Shown here: piece after piece, positions 8,382 to 14,605 of the stretch
Layout: each line of letters begins with the position of its first letter
Position numbering within the stretch: position 1 is the stretch's first letter
From: Paucibacter sp. Y2R2-4
GTDB taxonomy: Bacteria > Pseudomonadota > Gammaproteobacteria > Burkholderiales > Burkholderiaceae_C
Direction: 5' to 3'
DNA length: 64,000 nt
Assembly: GCF_025717535.1 (NCBI RefSeq)
Contig: NZ_JAJIRO010000003.1
Span: 124,001 to 188,000 of the forward strand
The notes under the pieces: model-generated
The model's input: the letters and a program-made list of their open reading frames with translations, nothing else
What the model was told of the DNA's origin: nothing
Databases searched by the model: none
Position numbers and translations under genes: made by a program

Positions 8382-9491
8382 TTAAGCACTCTTCTTTAAG
8401 GGCGTACTTTGGCCTACGGACTTCGCAACTTGACTTACCCCTGGCTTCTTCGCAGCTGTTAGGCCTTTGAGCAAACGGGCTCTATTCTTCGAGAGACGCT
8501 CATGAAGCTCGGCTGCTGCGAAGACTTTAGTGCTTTCTTGGTTCATGTTGATTTGTTCATGTAAGCGATAGCGGTCAGCCCAGACCATCGCACCGTCTTC
8601 AGTCTGAAATCCGACGTTGTCCCATTCGCTGCGTTTGCGATTTTCTTTGGCGAATTTCTCAATAATCCGTTTCAGTTCAACGACCGTGGGTTTCGCCTCA
8701 GCCCGAATTTCGATTTGTCGAGTTTTTGTTTGAGGTTTAGGGTTTAAATATTCGATGTGGTCAAACAGCTTGAGCCAACGAGCGCGCTCGTCCTTAGGCT
8801 TGTCCAATCGAATGGTCTCCCGATGAATAATTCCGACTACCCGCGAGGCGAGTGCGGCCAATTCGGAGGAGGCTGTATCTATCGCAATAAGCTTGGCTGA
8901 GAAACGGTAAGAAAACCGCCCTAGCAGTGCACTGATCTTGTCGGTGTAAGAAAAGCGAACTTGACCGGATTCGGTTCTCTCTTTGCGCTTAGTAGGATGG
9001 TCAATCTTGTTTGTCATCACCCGCAACATCCACTCTTGCATCAAGTTGGAATCACAAACTGAATGGTCAAATTTGATTGATGCGACGATATTTTGATTGG
9101 GGATGAACCAGTAATAGCAGGGGCGCCCCCAAATCACCTTATTTCCCTGGTAGTTGTTTGTGTATTCAACAACTGTGCCTTTTCCTGCAGGTTGGTCTTC
9201 TGGTGCCCCCAGAAGAGAACCAGCCGCATCAGTATCCGATTTCCATAGGACGAATAGGTATTCGCCACTTTCTTCATCGTGATACAAATCCCTGCAGTAG
9301 CACTTGGAAAGCCCAGTTTTTGTTTGGTCTGGTGCCCACGGTAGTGTGTCAGTGAGTGGCTTTCCATGAAACCACTTCGCTACCAATGACAATGTCTCTA
9401 CGAGCTTTAGGTCGTGAGGCTTGTCGCTACCTTGTTTATAGAGTCCGCATTCGTTGATGGAGAAGAAATTGATATGTCCCGTAACAATCAT
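8382..9491 (-). CDS. Unrecognised 369-residue protein of an A+T-rich two-gene module
   Basis: 369 residues, no signal peptide or membrane helix, family not recognised. The N-terminal ~170 residues look like a compact alpha/beta domain (HINFFSINECG, then EYLFVLWKSDTDAAGSLLG, then RPCYYWFIPNQNIVASIKFD); the middle is helical and rich in charged residues; a stretch near 270-300 (PTVVELKRIIEKFAKENRK) suggests a coiled or DNA-binding helix; the tail is Lys/Ser-rich. No Walker, nuclease, TIR or reverse-transcriptase motif was seen. Codon use is more A+T-rich than the flanking genes, a sign of recent transfer. It is the upstream gene of the pair with the membrane protein, so it may be the sensor or regulator. 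Confidence 0.72.
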   Translation of the reverse strand: MIVTGHINFFSINECGLYKQGSDKPHDLKLVETLSLVAKWFHGKPLTDTLPWAPDQTKTGLSKCYCRDLYHDEESGEYLFVLWKSDTDAAGSLLGAPEDQPAGKGTVVEYTNNYQGNKVIWGRPCYYWFIPNQNIVASIKFDHSVCDSNLMQEWMLRVMTNKIDHPTKRKERTESGQVRFSYTDKISALLGRFSYRFSAKLIAIDTASSELAALASRVVGIIHRETIRLDKPKDERARWLKLFDHIEYLNPKPQTKTRQIEIRAEAKPTVVELKRIIEKFAKENRKRSEWDNVGFQTEDGAMVWADRYRLHEQINMNQESTKVFAAAELHERLSKNRARLLKGLTAAKKPGVSQVAKSVGQSTPLKKSA

Positions 9492-9546
9492 TCGAAAATC
9501 CCGTCCCTGAGAGTTGTATCCATAGCTTACAGCAGACTCAGGCTCA

Positions 9547-9600
9547 GGGGAAACTCGGGGGGCGGAAACTCCGGGGAAACTCCGGGGGTCAGGTCTTTAA
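9547..9600. repeat. GGAAACTC-type short repeats ending in a GGGTCAGG motif
   Basis: Three similar units of GGAAACTC followed by G-rich spacers (9547-9560, 9563-9576, 9573-9588) run into GGGGGTCAGGTCTTTAA (9584-9600). The last part resembles the left end of the 86-base repeat at 10048 (GGGTCAGGCCTTAAAT) and lies just before the duplicated hydrolase segment, so it may be a worn element end. Confidence 0.5.
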
Positions 9601-9604
9601 TAGT

Positions 9605-10037
9605 TAGCACACTTTTTGAAGAGTTCACTCGTTCGGCTCGATTGGCGAAATAACACCCAACCCCAACTGGTTCCATGCATCGGTAACCCAATGGTCATGA
9701 ACCTGGGGGGCAAGGCACCTACAGTTGCGAGCTCAAGATCTGAGCTTCTGTCCGACATACGCTAGCAACTCCGCAGCTTCATATGCATCCCCAAACCCTG
9801 CTCACATGTGCTGCCCTCTTGCTTTTTGCAGCAAGCGGCGCGCTGGCGCAAGCCACGGTCGTGCAACGCACGGACGGCACGCAGATTTCAGCCCTGATGG
9901 ATCTCCCTGCGGGCGCAGCAAAGGTGCCTGCCCTGGTGTTGGCGCCGGGTCAGGGTTACCACATGAGCTTGCCGGCCATGGAGGCAACGGCCCGAGCGCT
10001 CAGCGAGCGCGGCGTTGCGGTGTTCCGCTTCAACTGC
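9605..10037 (+). repeat. Segmental duplication, truncated copy (partner at about 12870-13304)
   Basis: From the GGTAACCCAATGGTCATGAA stretch through the first 85 codons of the hydrolase, this segment matches 12950-13304 almost base for base; the first ~80 bases are more diverged. In the hydrolase part I counted about a dozen differences in roughly 250 bases. Similarity stops abruptly after TTCCGCTTCAACTG, just before the repeat at 10048. Confidence 0.85.
9783..10037 (+). pseudogene. Truncated alpha/beta hydrolase (5' third of a duplicated gene)
   Basis: Begins with ATG 9783, a signal peptide (LLFAASGALAQA) and the same sequence as the intact hydrolase at 13050, including LVLAPGQGYHMSLPAMEATA. 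After the codons for FRFNC the match ends and the frame runs into the repeat element, stopping at about 10061. The catalytic Ser motif and the rest of the fold are missing, so it cannot be a working hydrolase. Compared with the intact copy it carries scattered substitutions on both sides of the same length, so duplication is not brand new. Confidence 0.85.
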
Positions 10038-10047
10038 GGGGGCTGGA

Positions 10048-10133
10048 GGGTCAGGCCTTAAATCTGAAGCCCCCGATGGGCCACAAAGCAATTGACCAGG
10101 ATCCACGAAGACTTGAAATTCAAGGCCTGACCC
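10048..10133. repeat. Palindrome-ended 86-base repeat, copy A
   Basis: Starts with GGGTCAGGCCTT and ends with the exact inverse AAGGCCTGACCC. The interior contains CCACAAAGCAATTGACCAGG. It sits at the broken end of the hydrolase fragment, preceded by GGCTGGA. Two further copies lie at 11334 and 11423. The form (short, non-coding, terminal inverted repeats) fits a REP/MITE-type element; no transposase inside. Confidence 0.85.
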
Positions 10134-10161
10134 CGCGCTTCTTGTGACCCCGCGCTTCTTG
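10128..10161 (+). repeat. 17-base tandem duplication next to repeat copy A
   Basis: TGACCCCGCGCTTCTTG occurs twice in direct succession (10128-10144, 10145-10161), the first overlapping the right arm of the palindromic repeat. It looks like a slippage or target-site type duplication. Confidence 0.8.
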
Positions 10162-10467
10162 ATTTTCATGACTTTGTCGGTCGCCTAATCCCGATCACCG
10201 ATTGGCGGCACGCGGGGGGGGGGCAAATGGGTGAGCCCATCGAATGGGCTCGCCGCCCTGAAGCAGCCGCCCACCTAGGCTGGCGCATCGCGCGCTGCGG
10301 GTCTTGCCAGGACGCACTTGTCGGATTTTTTTACAGCTGCTCTGGGTGCGCAACGCCGATTCAAGACTAAGTCATTGAATTTCAATGGCATTTAGGCACG
10401 CTGAAGGGTGGTGCGAAAATTGCTTGTTGGGCGGGTGATTGTTTGATCAACCGAAGGAGCAAAGAGG
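10162..10467. other. Intergenic region upstream of the DUF1566/PEP-CTERM gene
   Basis: Contains a run of ten G (10214-10223), an 11-base-pair hairpin with CGA loop (10230-10240 with 10244-10254, one G-T pair), a T-run at about 10327-10333, and the palindrome CATTGAATTTCAATG (about 10373-10387). A GAAGGAG ribosome site lies eight bases before ATG 10468. No gene or recognisable sigma factor site is supported. Confidence 0.55.
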
Positions 10468-10989
10468 ATGAGGGCTTTGAAAATTTGGGCAGCCGCGGCC
10501 GCCATCGTGGCGCTGACCGGCACGGCGCAAGCCGCGCTGGTCAACCTGGCCAACGGCACGGTCAAGGACACCAACACCAACCTGATCTGGTTGGCGGACT
10601 GGAACGTCAACGGCGCGGCGGACTGGGGCTCGCAGAGGGCCTGGGCCGAAGGTTTTAGTTTCGCCGGCAGCACCGACTGGCGGCTGCCCGAGATCAGCGA
10701 GTACGCAGCACTCTTCACCGCCTACGGTAATTTGCGGGCGGAGGCGAATTTCAGGAATGTGCAGTACGACCACTACTGGTCCGGTACGGAGGTCGCCCCG
10801 GGTCTCGTCGCGTTTGAGTTCCACCCCGATTACGGTATGCAGAACACCATGTTCCAGATCAGCGAGCGCTATGCCGTGGCTGTGCGCCCCGACGATTTGA
10901 CCGCCTCTGTGCCGGAGCCACAGTCGCTGGCGTTGGCGTTGTTGGCGTTGGGCGCGACGCTGGTGGCTCGCAGAAGGCGTTCACATTGA
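10468..10989 (+). CDS. DUF1566 (Lcl-type, C-type-lectin-like) protein with PEP-CTERM sorting signal
   Basis: 173 residues, ATG 10468 after a GAAGGAG ribosome site. Signal peptide (cleaved after AQA), then a DUF1566 domain (VKDTNTNLIWLADWN, STDWRLPEISEYAALF, YDHYWSGTEVAP, ISERYAVAVRPDD), then a PEP-CTERM tail: VPEPQS, hydrophobic helix and RRRR end. It should be exported and handled by an exosortase at the cell surface; the exosortase is not in this window. DUF1566 proteins are among known targets of diversity-generating retroelements, and the DNA just downstream carries a hairpin and an Avd-like gene start (see those entries), which makes that a plausible former role. Confidence 0.85.
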   Translation: MRALKIWAAAAAIVALTGTAQAALVNLANGTVKDTNTNLIWLADWNVNGAADWGSQRAWAEGFSFAGSTDWRLPEISEYAALFTAYGNLRAEANFRNVQYDHYWSGTEVAPGLVAFEFHPDYGMQNTMFQISERYAVAVRPDDLTASVPEPQSLALALLALGATLVARRRRSH

Positions 10990-11024
10990 GGCTTTGACGC
11001 TTTGAGCCCTTTGACCCTTTCGAG

Positions 11025-11050
11025 GGTTTAGGGGTGGTAGCCCCTGAACC
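11025..11050. other. Hairpin between DUF1566 gene and Avd-like remnant
   Basis: GGTTTAGGGG (11025-11034) pairs with CCCCTGAACC (11041-11050), ten pairs with one T-G, around a six-base loop TGGTAG. A T6 run begins seven bases later. It may be a weak terminator, or the hairpin that in diversity-generating retroelements lies just downstream of the target gene; sequence alone does not decide. Confidence 0.6.
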
Positions 11051-11075
11051 GCACGATTTTTTCTGATGGTCGGTC

Positions 11076-11122
11076 ATGGCCCGCCACGAACACCTGCCCG
11101 TCTACAAGGCGGCGCTGGACAT
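11076..11122 (+). pseudogene. avd: Start of an Avd-like four-helix-bundle gene, cut by an IS end
   Basis: ATG 11076 opens MARHEHLPVYKAALD, which matches the start of Avd/four-helix-bundle proteins of diversity-generating retroelements (typical form M-x-RHE-x-LP-I-YKAA-x-D). The match ends at codon 15-16, exactly where TGACCTGCACCCC, an IS3-type terminal sequence, begins. No remainder of the gene, template repeat or reverse transcriptase is present downstream. The call rests on 15 residues plus context (DUF1566 gene and hairpin upstream), so it is a reasoned inference, not certain. Confidence 0.55.
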
Positions 11123-11333
11123 TGACCTGCACCCCTCCAGCCGTACCATGCAAAAGTGGTAGGGGTCCGCTTTTCAGGAGAATCGCGGACATGAGAAGGA
11201 GCAAGTTCACCGAGGAACAAATCATTGGGTTCCTCAAGCAGGCCGAGGCCGGCATGGCGGTGGCTGAGATCTGCCGTAAGGGCGGCTTCTCGGATGCCAC
11301 GTTCTACAAGTGGCGCGCCAAGTTTGGGCTAGA
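11123..11333 (+). mobile_element. Left end of an IS3-family insertion sequence, truncated
   Basis: Begins with TGACCTGCACCCC, a plausible IS3/IS407-type end, and contains the start of a transposase OrfA (11191). After about 47 codons it stops at the next palindromic repeat (11334). No OrfB or right end is found in the window, so the element cannot move by itself. Confidence 0.7.
11191..11333 (+). pseudogene. IS3-type transposase OrfA fragment
   Basis: ATG 11191 starts MRRSKFTEEQIIGFLKQAEA, then the helix-turn-helix part AVAEICRKGGFSDATFYKWR and KFGL, the well-known N-terminal half of IS3-family OrfA proteins that bind the element ends. Homology ends at the repeat junction and the frame then reads through the repeat to a stop near 11421. 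The leucine zipper and the whole DDE catalytic OrfB are missing. Confidence 0.85.
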
Positions 11334-11413
11334 GGGTCAGGCCTTAAATCTGAAGCCCCCAATGGGCCACAAAGCAATTGACCAGGATCCACGAAGACTT
11401 GAAATTCAAGGCC
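11334..11413. repeat. Palindrome-ended repeat, copy B (right end shortened)
   Basis: Nearly identical to copy A from GGGTCAGGCCTT to GAAATTCAAGGCC, but the right arm stops after AAGGCC and runs into AGCGCTAGA, the flank of copy C. It breaks the IS3 transposase fragment. Confidence 0.85.
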
Positions 11414-11422
11414 AGCGCTAGA

Positions 11423-11507
11423 GGGTCAGGCCTTAAATCTGAAGTCCCCAATCGGTCACAAGGCAATTGACTAGGATCCGCGAAGACTTGAAATTCAAAG
11501 CCCGCCC
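11423..11507. repeat. Palindrome-ended repeat, copy C (diverged)
   Basis: In direct tandem with copy B at an 89-base spacing; left end GGGTCAGGCCTT is intact, interior has several substitutions (AATCGGTCACAAGGCAATTG), and the right arm is worn (AAAGCCCGCCC). Confidence 0.85.
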
Positions 11508-11751
11508 TCGCGCTTCCCCAATGCTGATCCTCGCGGTTCGGCGCGGCAACATCGTGCAACCGCCCTGGAAGCCAAAGATCGATCGTCCAAAGTTGTAGAC
11601 ATAATGAGTCATTCCAGCGCATGCGGCACCCAAGAGCTTGAGCAAACTCGAGCGGGTACAACGGCGTCGCTCTACCGGCCTTGTGCCTGCAGCCTACGGT
11701 ATCGCAGGAGTCGGGGCGCCCGGCGTCACGAAGTCATTTTTCCTAGCCCTG
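11508..11751. other. Intergenic stretch before the acetyltransferase
   Basis: About 240 bases with no supportable gene. Short minus-strand frames read through it into the repeats, but none has a recognisable domain; a hydrophobic minus-strand stretch (about 11645 to 11508) could be another gene fragment ending at copy C. Confidence 0.4.
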
Positions 11752-12303
11752 ATGTTGATCCGCACTGCCATTCCCTCTGACGTGGAGGCCATCGCCCGCG
11801 TCCACGTCGCGACTTGGAAGCAAGCGTACAGCCACATTCTTCCAGCCGAATTCCTCGCCAAGCTCCCTGTCGAGAAGAGGCGATCCATGTGGGCCAAATC
11901 AGTTGCCGAAGATCTCCCGCATGTCCTTGTCGCCGAGCTCGACGGGGAGGTCGTTGGCTTTTCGGCCATCGGTCCATGCCGTGATGAAGGATCTAGTTCT
12001 TCAGACTTTGAGATTTGGGCCATTTATTTGAGCCCATCGCATTGGTCACTTGGCTTAGGTCGAGAGCTATGGGAAGCATCGCGCACCGTTGCGGCGAATC
12101 GTGGCGCATCAAGCGTCAGTCTCTGGGTGTTCGCAGACAACGAGCGCGCAATCAGGTTCTATCAAAAGGCGGGTTTCACGGTCGACAATGGCTCTCGCAA
12201 GACTTTTGAGTTTGGGGGCATTCAACTTCAAGAGGTTCGCTGTGTTCGACGACTTGATGGCGAGCCTGCAATCGAGAGGCCTTGCCCCGGCAAACCGGGT
12301 TAA
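11752..12303 (+). CDS. GNAT family N-acetyltransferase
   Basis: 183 residues from ATG 11752; the frame stays open upstream but only from here does the sequence fit the family (MLIRTAIPSDVEAIARVHVA). The acetyl-CoA binding region reads LSLGLGRELW-like (SPSHWSLGLGRELWEAS), followed by SLWVFADNERAIRFYQKAGF, the classic motif B of GNAT enzymes. Substrate unknown. It stands in the accessory zone between the repeats and a DUF4019 gene. The C-terminus (about 15 residues after EVRCVRR) is longer and more Pro/Gly-rich than usual and may be read-through of a changed end. Confidence 0.85.
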   Translation: MLIRTAIPSDVEAIARVHVATWKQAYSHILPAEFLAKLPVEKRRSMWAKSVAEDLPHVLVAELDGEVVGFSAIGPCRDEGSSSSDFEIWAIYLSPSHWSLGLGRELWEASRTVAANRGASSVSLWVFADNERAIRFYQKAGFTVDNGSRKTFEFGGIQLQEVRCVRRLDGEPAIERPCPGKPG

Positions 12304-12370
12304 GCCTCTCATCTCAAACGTCAGTTGCGTCGAATTCCTAACGCAAGCTGTCTAACCCCACGAGCTCTAT

Positions 12371-12802
12371 ATGAAACTTTTTGCACTTGTTGCCTTCGTC
12401 GTCAGCGTCTTCATTGGCACATCAGCCCAAGCCCAAGGCCAAGCTCAAGAAAGCGAGGCGATTGCCAAAGCCAAAACCGCCGCCATCGAGTGGCTTTCGT
12501 TGACGGACTCGGCGAACTACGGGGCGAGTTGGGATAGCGCGGCAGGTCTATTCAAGGCGGCCGTCAGCAAAGCCAGCTGGGAGGCCGCAGTTCAAGGTGT
12601 CCGAGCCCCACTGGGTGCGATCAAGTTGAGGACATTGAAGTCAACTCAGTTCACCCGATCTCTGCCGGGCGCTCCAGACGGTGAGTATGTGATCGTTCAG
12701 TTCGAAACCCAGTTTGAGAACAAGGCCAGTGCACTTGAGACCGTGACGCCACTCAAGGACAAGGACGGGACCTGGCGTGTCTCGGGCTACTTCATCAAGT
12801 AG
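12371..12802 (+). CDS. DUF4019 domain exported protein
   Basis: 143 residues. Signal peptide cleaved near AQA (residue 20), then one DUF4019 domain: AAIEWLSLTDSANYGASWD, the Ala/Ser-rich centre AAVSKASWEAAVQGVRAPLG, then GEYVIVQFETQFENK and a C-terminal DGTWRVSGYFIK. The family is small, periplasmic and of unknown function. It stands alone in the accessory zone; there is no clear partner gene, though it lies between a GNAT gene and the intact copy of the duplicated hydrolase. Confidence 0.82.
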   Translation: MKLFALVAFVVSVFIGTSAQAQGQAQESEAIAKAKTAAIEWLSLTDSANYGASWDSAAGLFKAAVSKASWEAAVQGVRAPLGAIKLRTLKSTQFTRSLPGAPDGEYVIVQFETQFENKASALETVTPLKDKDGTWRVSGYFIK

Positions 12803-12869
12803 TGCGGGCTTGGGGTTAGGCCGTTGATGCGAACCCGCAAAATCCGGGGCTTGGTCGCAAGTGTCAAGC

Positions 12870-13304
12870 ACACCGTTTGAAGATGTCACTCGTTCGACTC
12901 GAGTAGCGACTCAACACTTAAAACTCGATCCCGCTCGTTCCACGAACCGGTAACCCAATGGTCATGAACCTGGGGGTCAAGGCACCTACAGTTGCGAGCT
13001 CAAGATCTGAGCTTCTGTTCGACATTCGCTAGCAACTCCGCAGCTCCATATGCATCCCCAAACCCTGCTCACATTTGCTGCCCTTTTGCTTTCTGCAGCA
13101 AGCGGCGCGCTGGCTCAAGCCACGGTCGTGCATCGCACGGACGGCACTCAGATTTCAGCCATGGTGGATCTCCCTGCGGGCACTGCGAAGGTGCCTGCCC
13201 TGGTGTTGGCGCCGGGTCAGGGTTACCACATGAGCTTGCCGGCCATGGAGGCAACGGCCCGAGCGCTCAGCGAGCGCGGCGTTGCGGTATTCCGCTTCAA
13301 CTGG
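12870..13304 (+). repeat. Segmental duplication, copy attached to the intact hydrolase
   Basis: Partner of 9605-10037. The left ~80 bases (CACACCGTTTGAAGATGTCACTCG against CACACTTTTTGAAGAG...) are only roughly similar; from about 12950 the match is close. Confidence 0.8.
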
Positions 13305-13829
13305 ACCTACTTTACGGCGGAACCCAAAGGCCAACCCTCGCCAGATTTGGCGCTTGAGCTGCAAGACCTGCAGGCCGTGCTTGCGGCCGCACGGGCTCAT
13401 CCGCGTGTGGACTCACAGAACATCACGGTGGGCGGTAAGTCGCTGGGCTCTGTCGTGGCGTGGCGCGCTTTTACGGCTGATCAGAAGCTGCGAAGCGCCT
13501 TGCTGCTGACGCCCATCTGTAGCCGTGTACAGAAGGGTGAAACCACGCCAATGCCGGAAGGTCGAGAGAACTATCCTGGCCTGGAGTCTGAGCGTCGTCC
13601 GTCCTTGTGGATCGTGGGCGACGCGGACCCTCTGTGTGATTCGGTCGCGCTCTACGCCTTGGCTGCCGGCGGGCAAAAGGCCCTGCGCGTGGCCGTTGTG
13701 GGCGGCGACCACAGCTTCGAGAACCGCGCACTGGCCGCTGGCGACGCAGACGCGTTTCGCGCTGGCAATCTGCGTGCTGCATCGGCGCTCGCCGCTGGTT
13801 TCGTCGACCCGGTCAGTCGTCCTCGATAG
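13050..13829 (+). CDS. Alpha/beta hydrolase, dienelactone-hydrolase-like, exported
   Basis: 259 residues with a signal peptide (AASGALAQA). Visible fold marks: LVLAPGQGYHMSLP (oxyanion region), the nucleophile elbow GGKSLGSVVAW (Ser at about 133), WIVGDADPLCD with the likely catalytic Asp, and GGDHSFENRA with the catalytic His near residue 225. The triad is thus complete. Family members cut esters or act as peptidases; no substrate can be assigned. The first third exists again at 9783 as a truncated copy. No operon partners; the GNAT gene downstream starts 168 bases later. Confidence 0.85.
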   Translation: MHPQTLLTFAALLLSAASGALAQATVVHRTDGTQISAMVDLPAGTAKVPALVLAPGQGYHMSLPAMEATARALSERGVAVFRFNWTYFTAEPKGQPSPDLALELQDLQAVLAAARAHPRVDSQNITVGGKSLGSVVAWRAFTADQKLRSALLLTPICSRVQKGETTPMPEGRENYPGLESERRPSLWIVGDADPLCDSVALYALAAGGQKALRVAVVGGDHSFENRALAAGDADAFRAGNLRAASALAAGFVDPVSRPR

Positions 13830-13997
13830 CCAGTCGCCGAGCACAAAAACCATTTCAGGCCGGAGTCAGGCGTTCGAGACGCAGCCTTGCTGCAGGGCAG
13901 GGCAGGGCGCGGTCGGGGACAATAGTGCCCCCCGCGTAGGCCGTGGCGGCGCAGCAGCGCCGCTGGCCTGATTGATTTGTTGTTGTTCTTGCTTCTT

Positions 13998-14534
13998 GTG
14001 TCCCTGTCCCGTTTGATCCGCCCCATGCAGCCCGCCGATCTGGCCGAAGTGCTGCGCATCCAAGCCGCTTGCTTCACCGAACTGGTGCCCGAGTCCGAGG
14101 CCTCGCTGGCGGCCAAGCTGCGTGCCGCGCCAGAGCACTGCTGGGTGGCGGCGGCGAGCGTCGAGCCGGCCAGCCCTTTGGCGGCCTATCTTTTCGCGCT
14201 GCCTTGGCAGGCCGAATCCCCGCCGCTGCTGGATGCGCCGGACTGCAGCCTACCCGCGCAACCCGACTGCCTGTATCTGCATGACCTTTCGGTCGATCCG
14301 CAAGCGAGGGGCCGTGGGCTGGCGCAGGCCTTGGTGCAGCGATTCTTGGATCGCTTGGAAGCCAGCGGCCTGGACCGCGCCTGCCTGATTGCGGTGCAGA
14401 ATTCGTCCGACTTTTGGGGGCGCTGGGGTTTCCAGCCCTCGCCGTTGGCGGCCTCACTGTCTGAGAAGCTGAGCAGTTATGGGCCTGATGTGGCCTATCT
14501 GGAGCGCCTCGCGCCAGTGCCTCAGGCCGTTTGA
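13998..14534 (+). CDS. GNAT family N-acetyltransferase
   Basis: 178 residues from GTG 13998, chosen because the family fold starts at LIRPMQPADLAEVLRIQ; ATG 14025 would cut into the first strand. Acetyl-CoA site: LSVDPQARGRGLAQALV (Q-x-RGRG-x type motif A), then ACLIAVQNSSDFWGRWGF, motif B. Substrate unknown. It precedes a TPR protein gene by about 70 bases. Confidence 0.85.
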   Translation: MSLSRLIRPMQPADLAEVLRIQAACFTELVPESEASLAAKLRAAPEHCWVAAASVEPASPLAAYLFALPWQAESPPLLDAPDCSLPAQPDCLYLHDLSVDPQARGRGLAQALVQRFLDRLEASGLDRACLIAVQNSSDFWGRWGFQPSPLAASLSEKLSSYGPDVAYLERLAPVPQAV

Positions 14535-14605
14535 GGCGGCTGTTAGCCCACCTCCCCCCAAGACGATGTCTTGCCCGCAGATGGGGCAGGCCTTAAATTG
14601 CGGCC

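Noticed and set aside
7856-9491. Kiwa-like defence system (KwaA membrane protein plus KwaB)
   Set aside because: The layout is similar, but I see no sequence feature that ties the 369-residue protein to KwaB (DUF4868).
10360-10400. RpoN -24/-12 promoter upstream of PEP-CTERM gene
   Set aside because: GG and GC dinucleotides in TGGCATTTAGGCACGC are 11 bases apart rather than 10; not convincing.
11752-13829. Integron-like cassette array (GNAT, DUF4019, hydrolase in the same direction)
   Set aside because: The TTGCGT/ACGCAA hairpin at 12325-12346 and a GTCTAAC at 12350 look slightly like attC pieces, but no complete attC (with a matching GTTRRRY end) and no integrase are present.
14580-14605. 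Further copy of the palindromic repeat at GGGGCAGGCCTTAAAT
   Set aside because: Only the left ~15 bases are similar; no interior or right end, so chance or a decayed trace.
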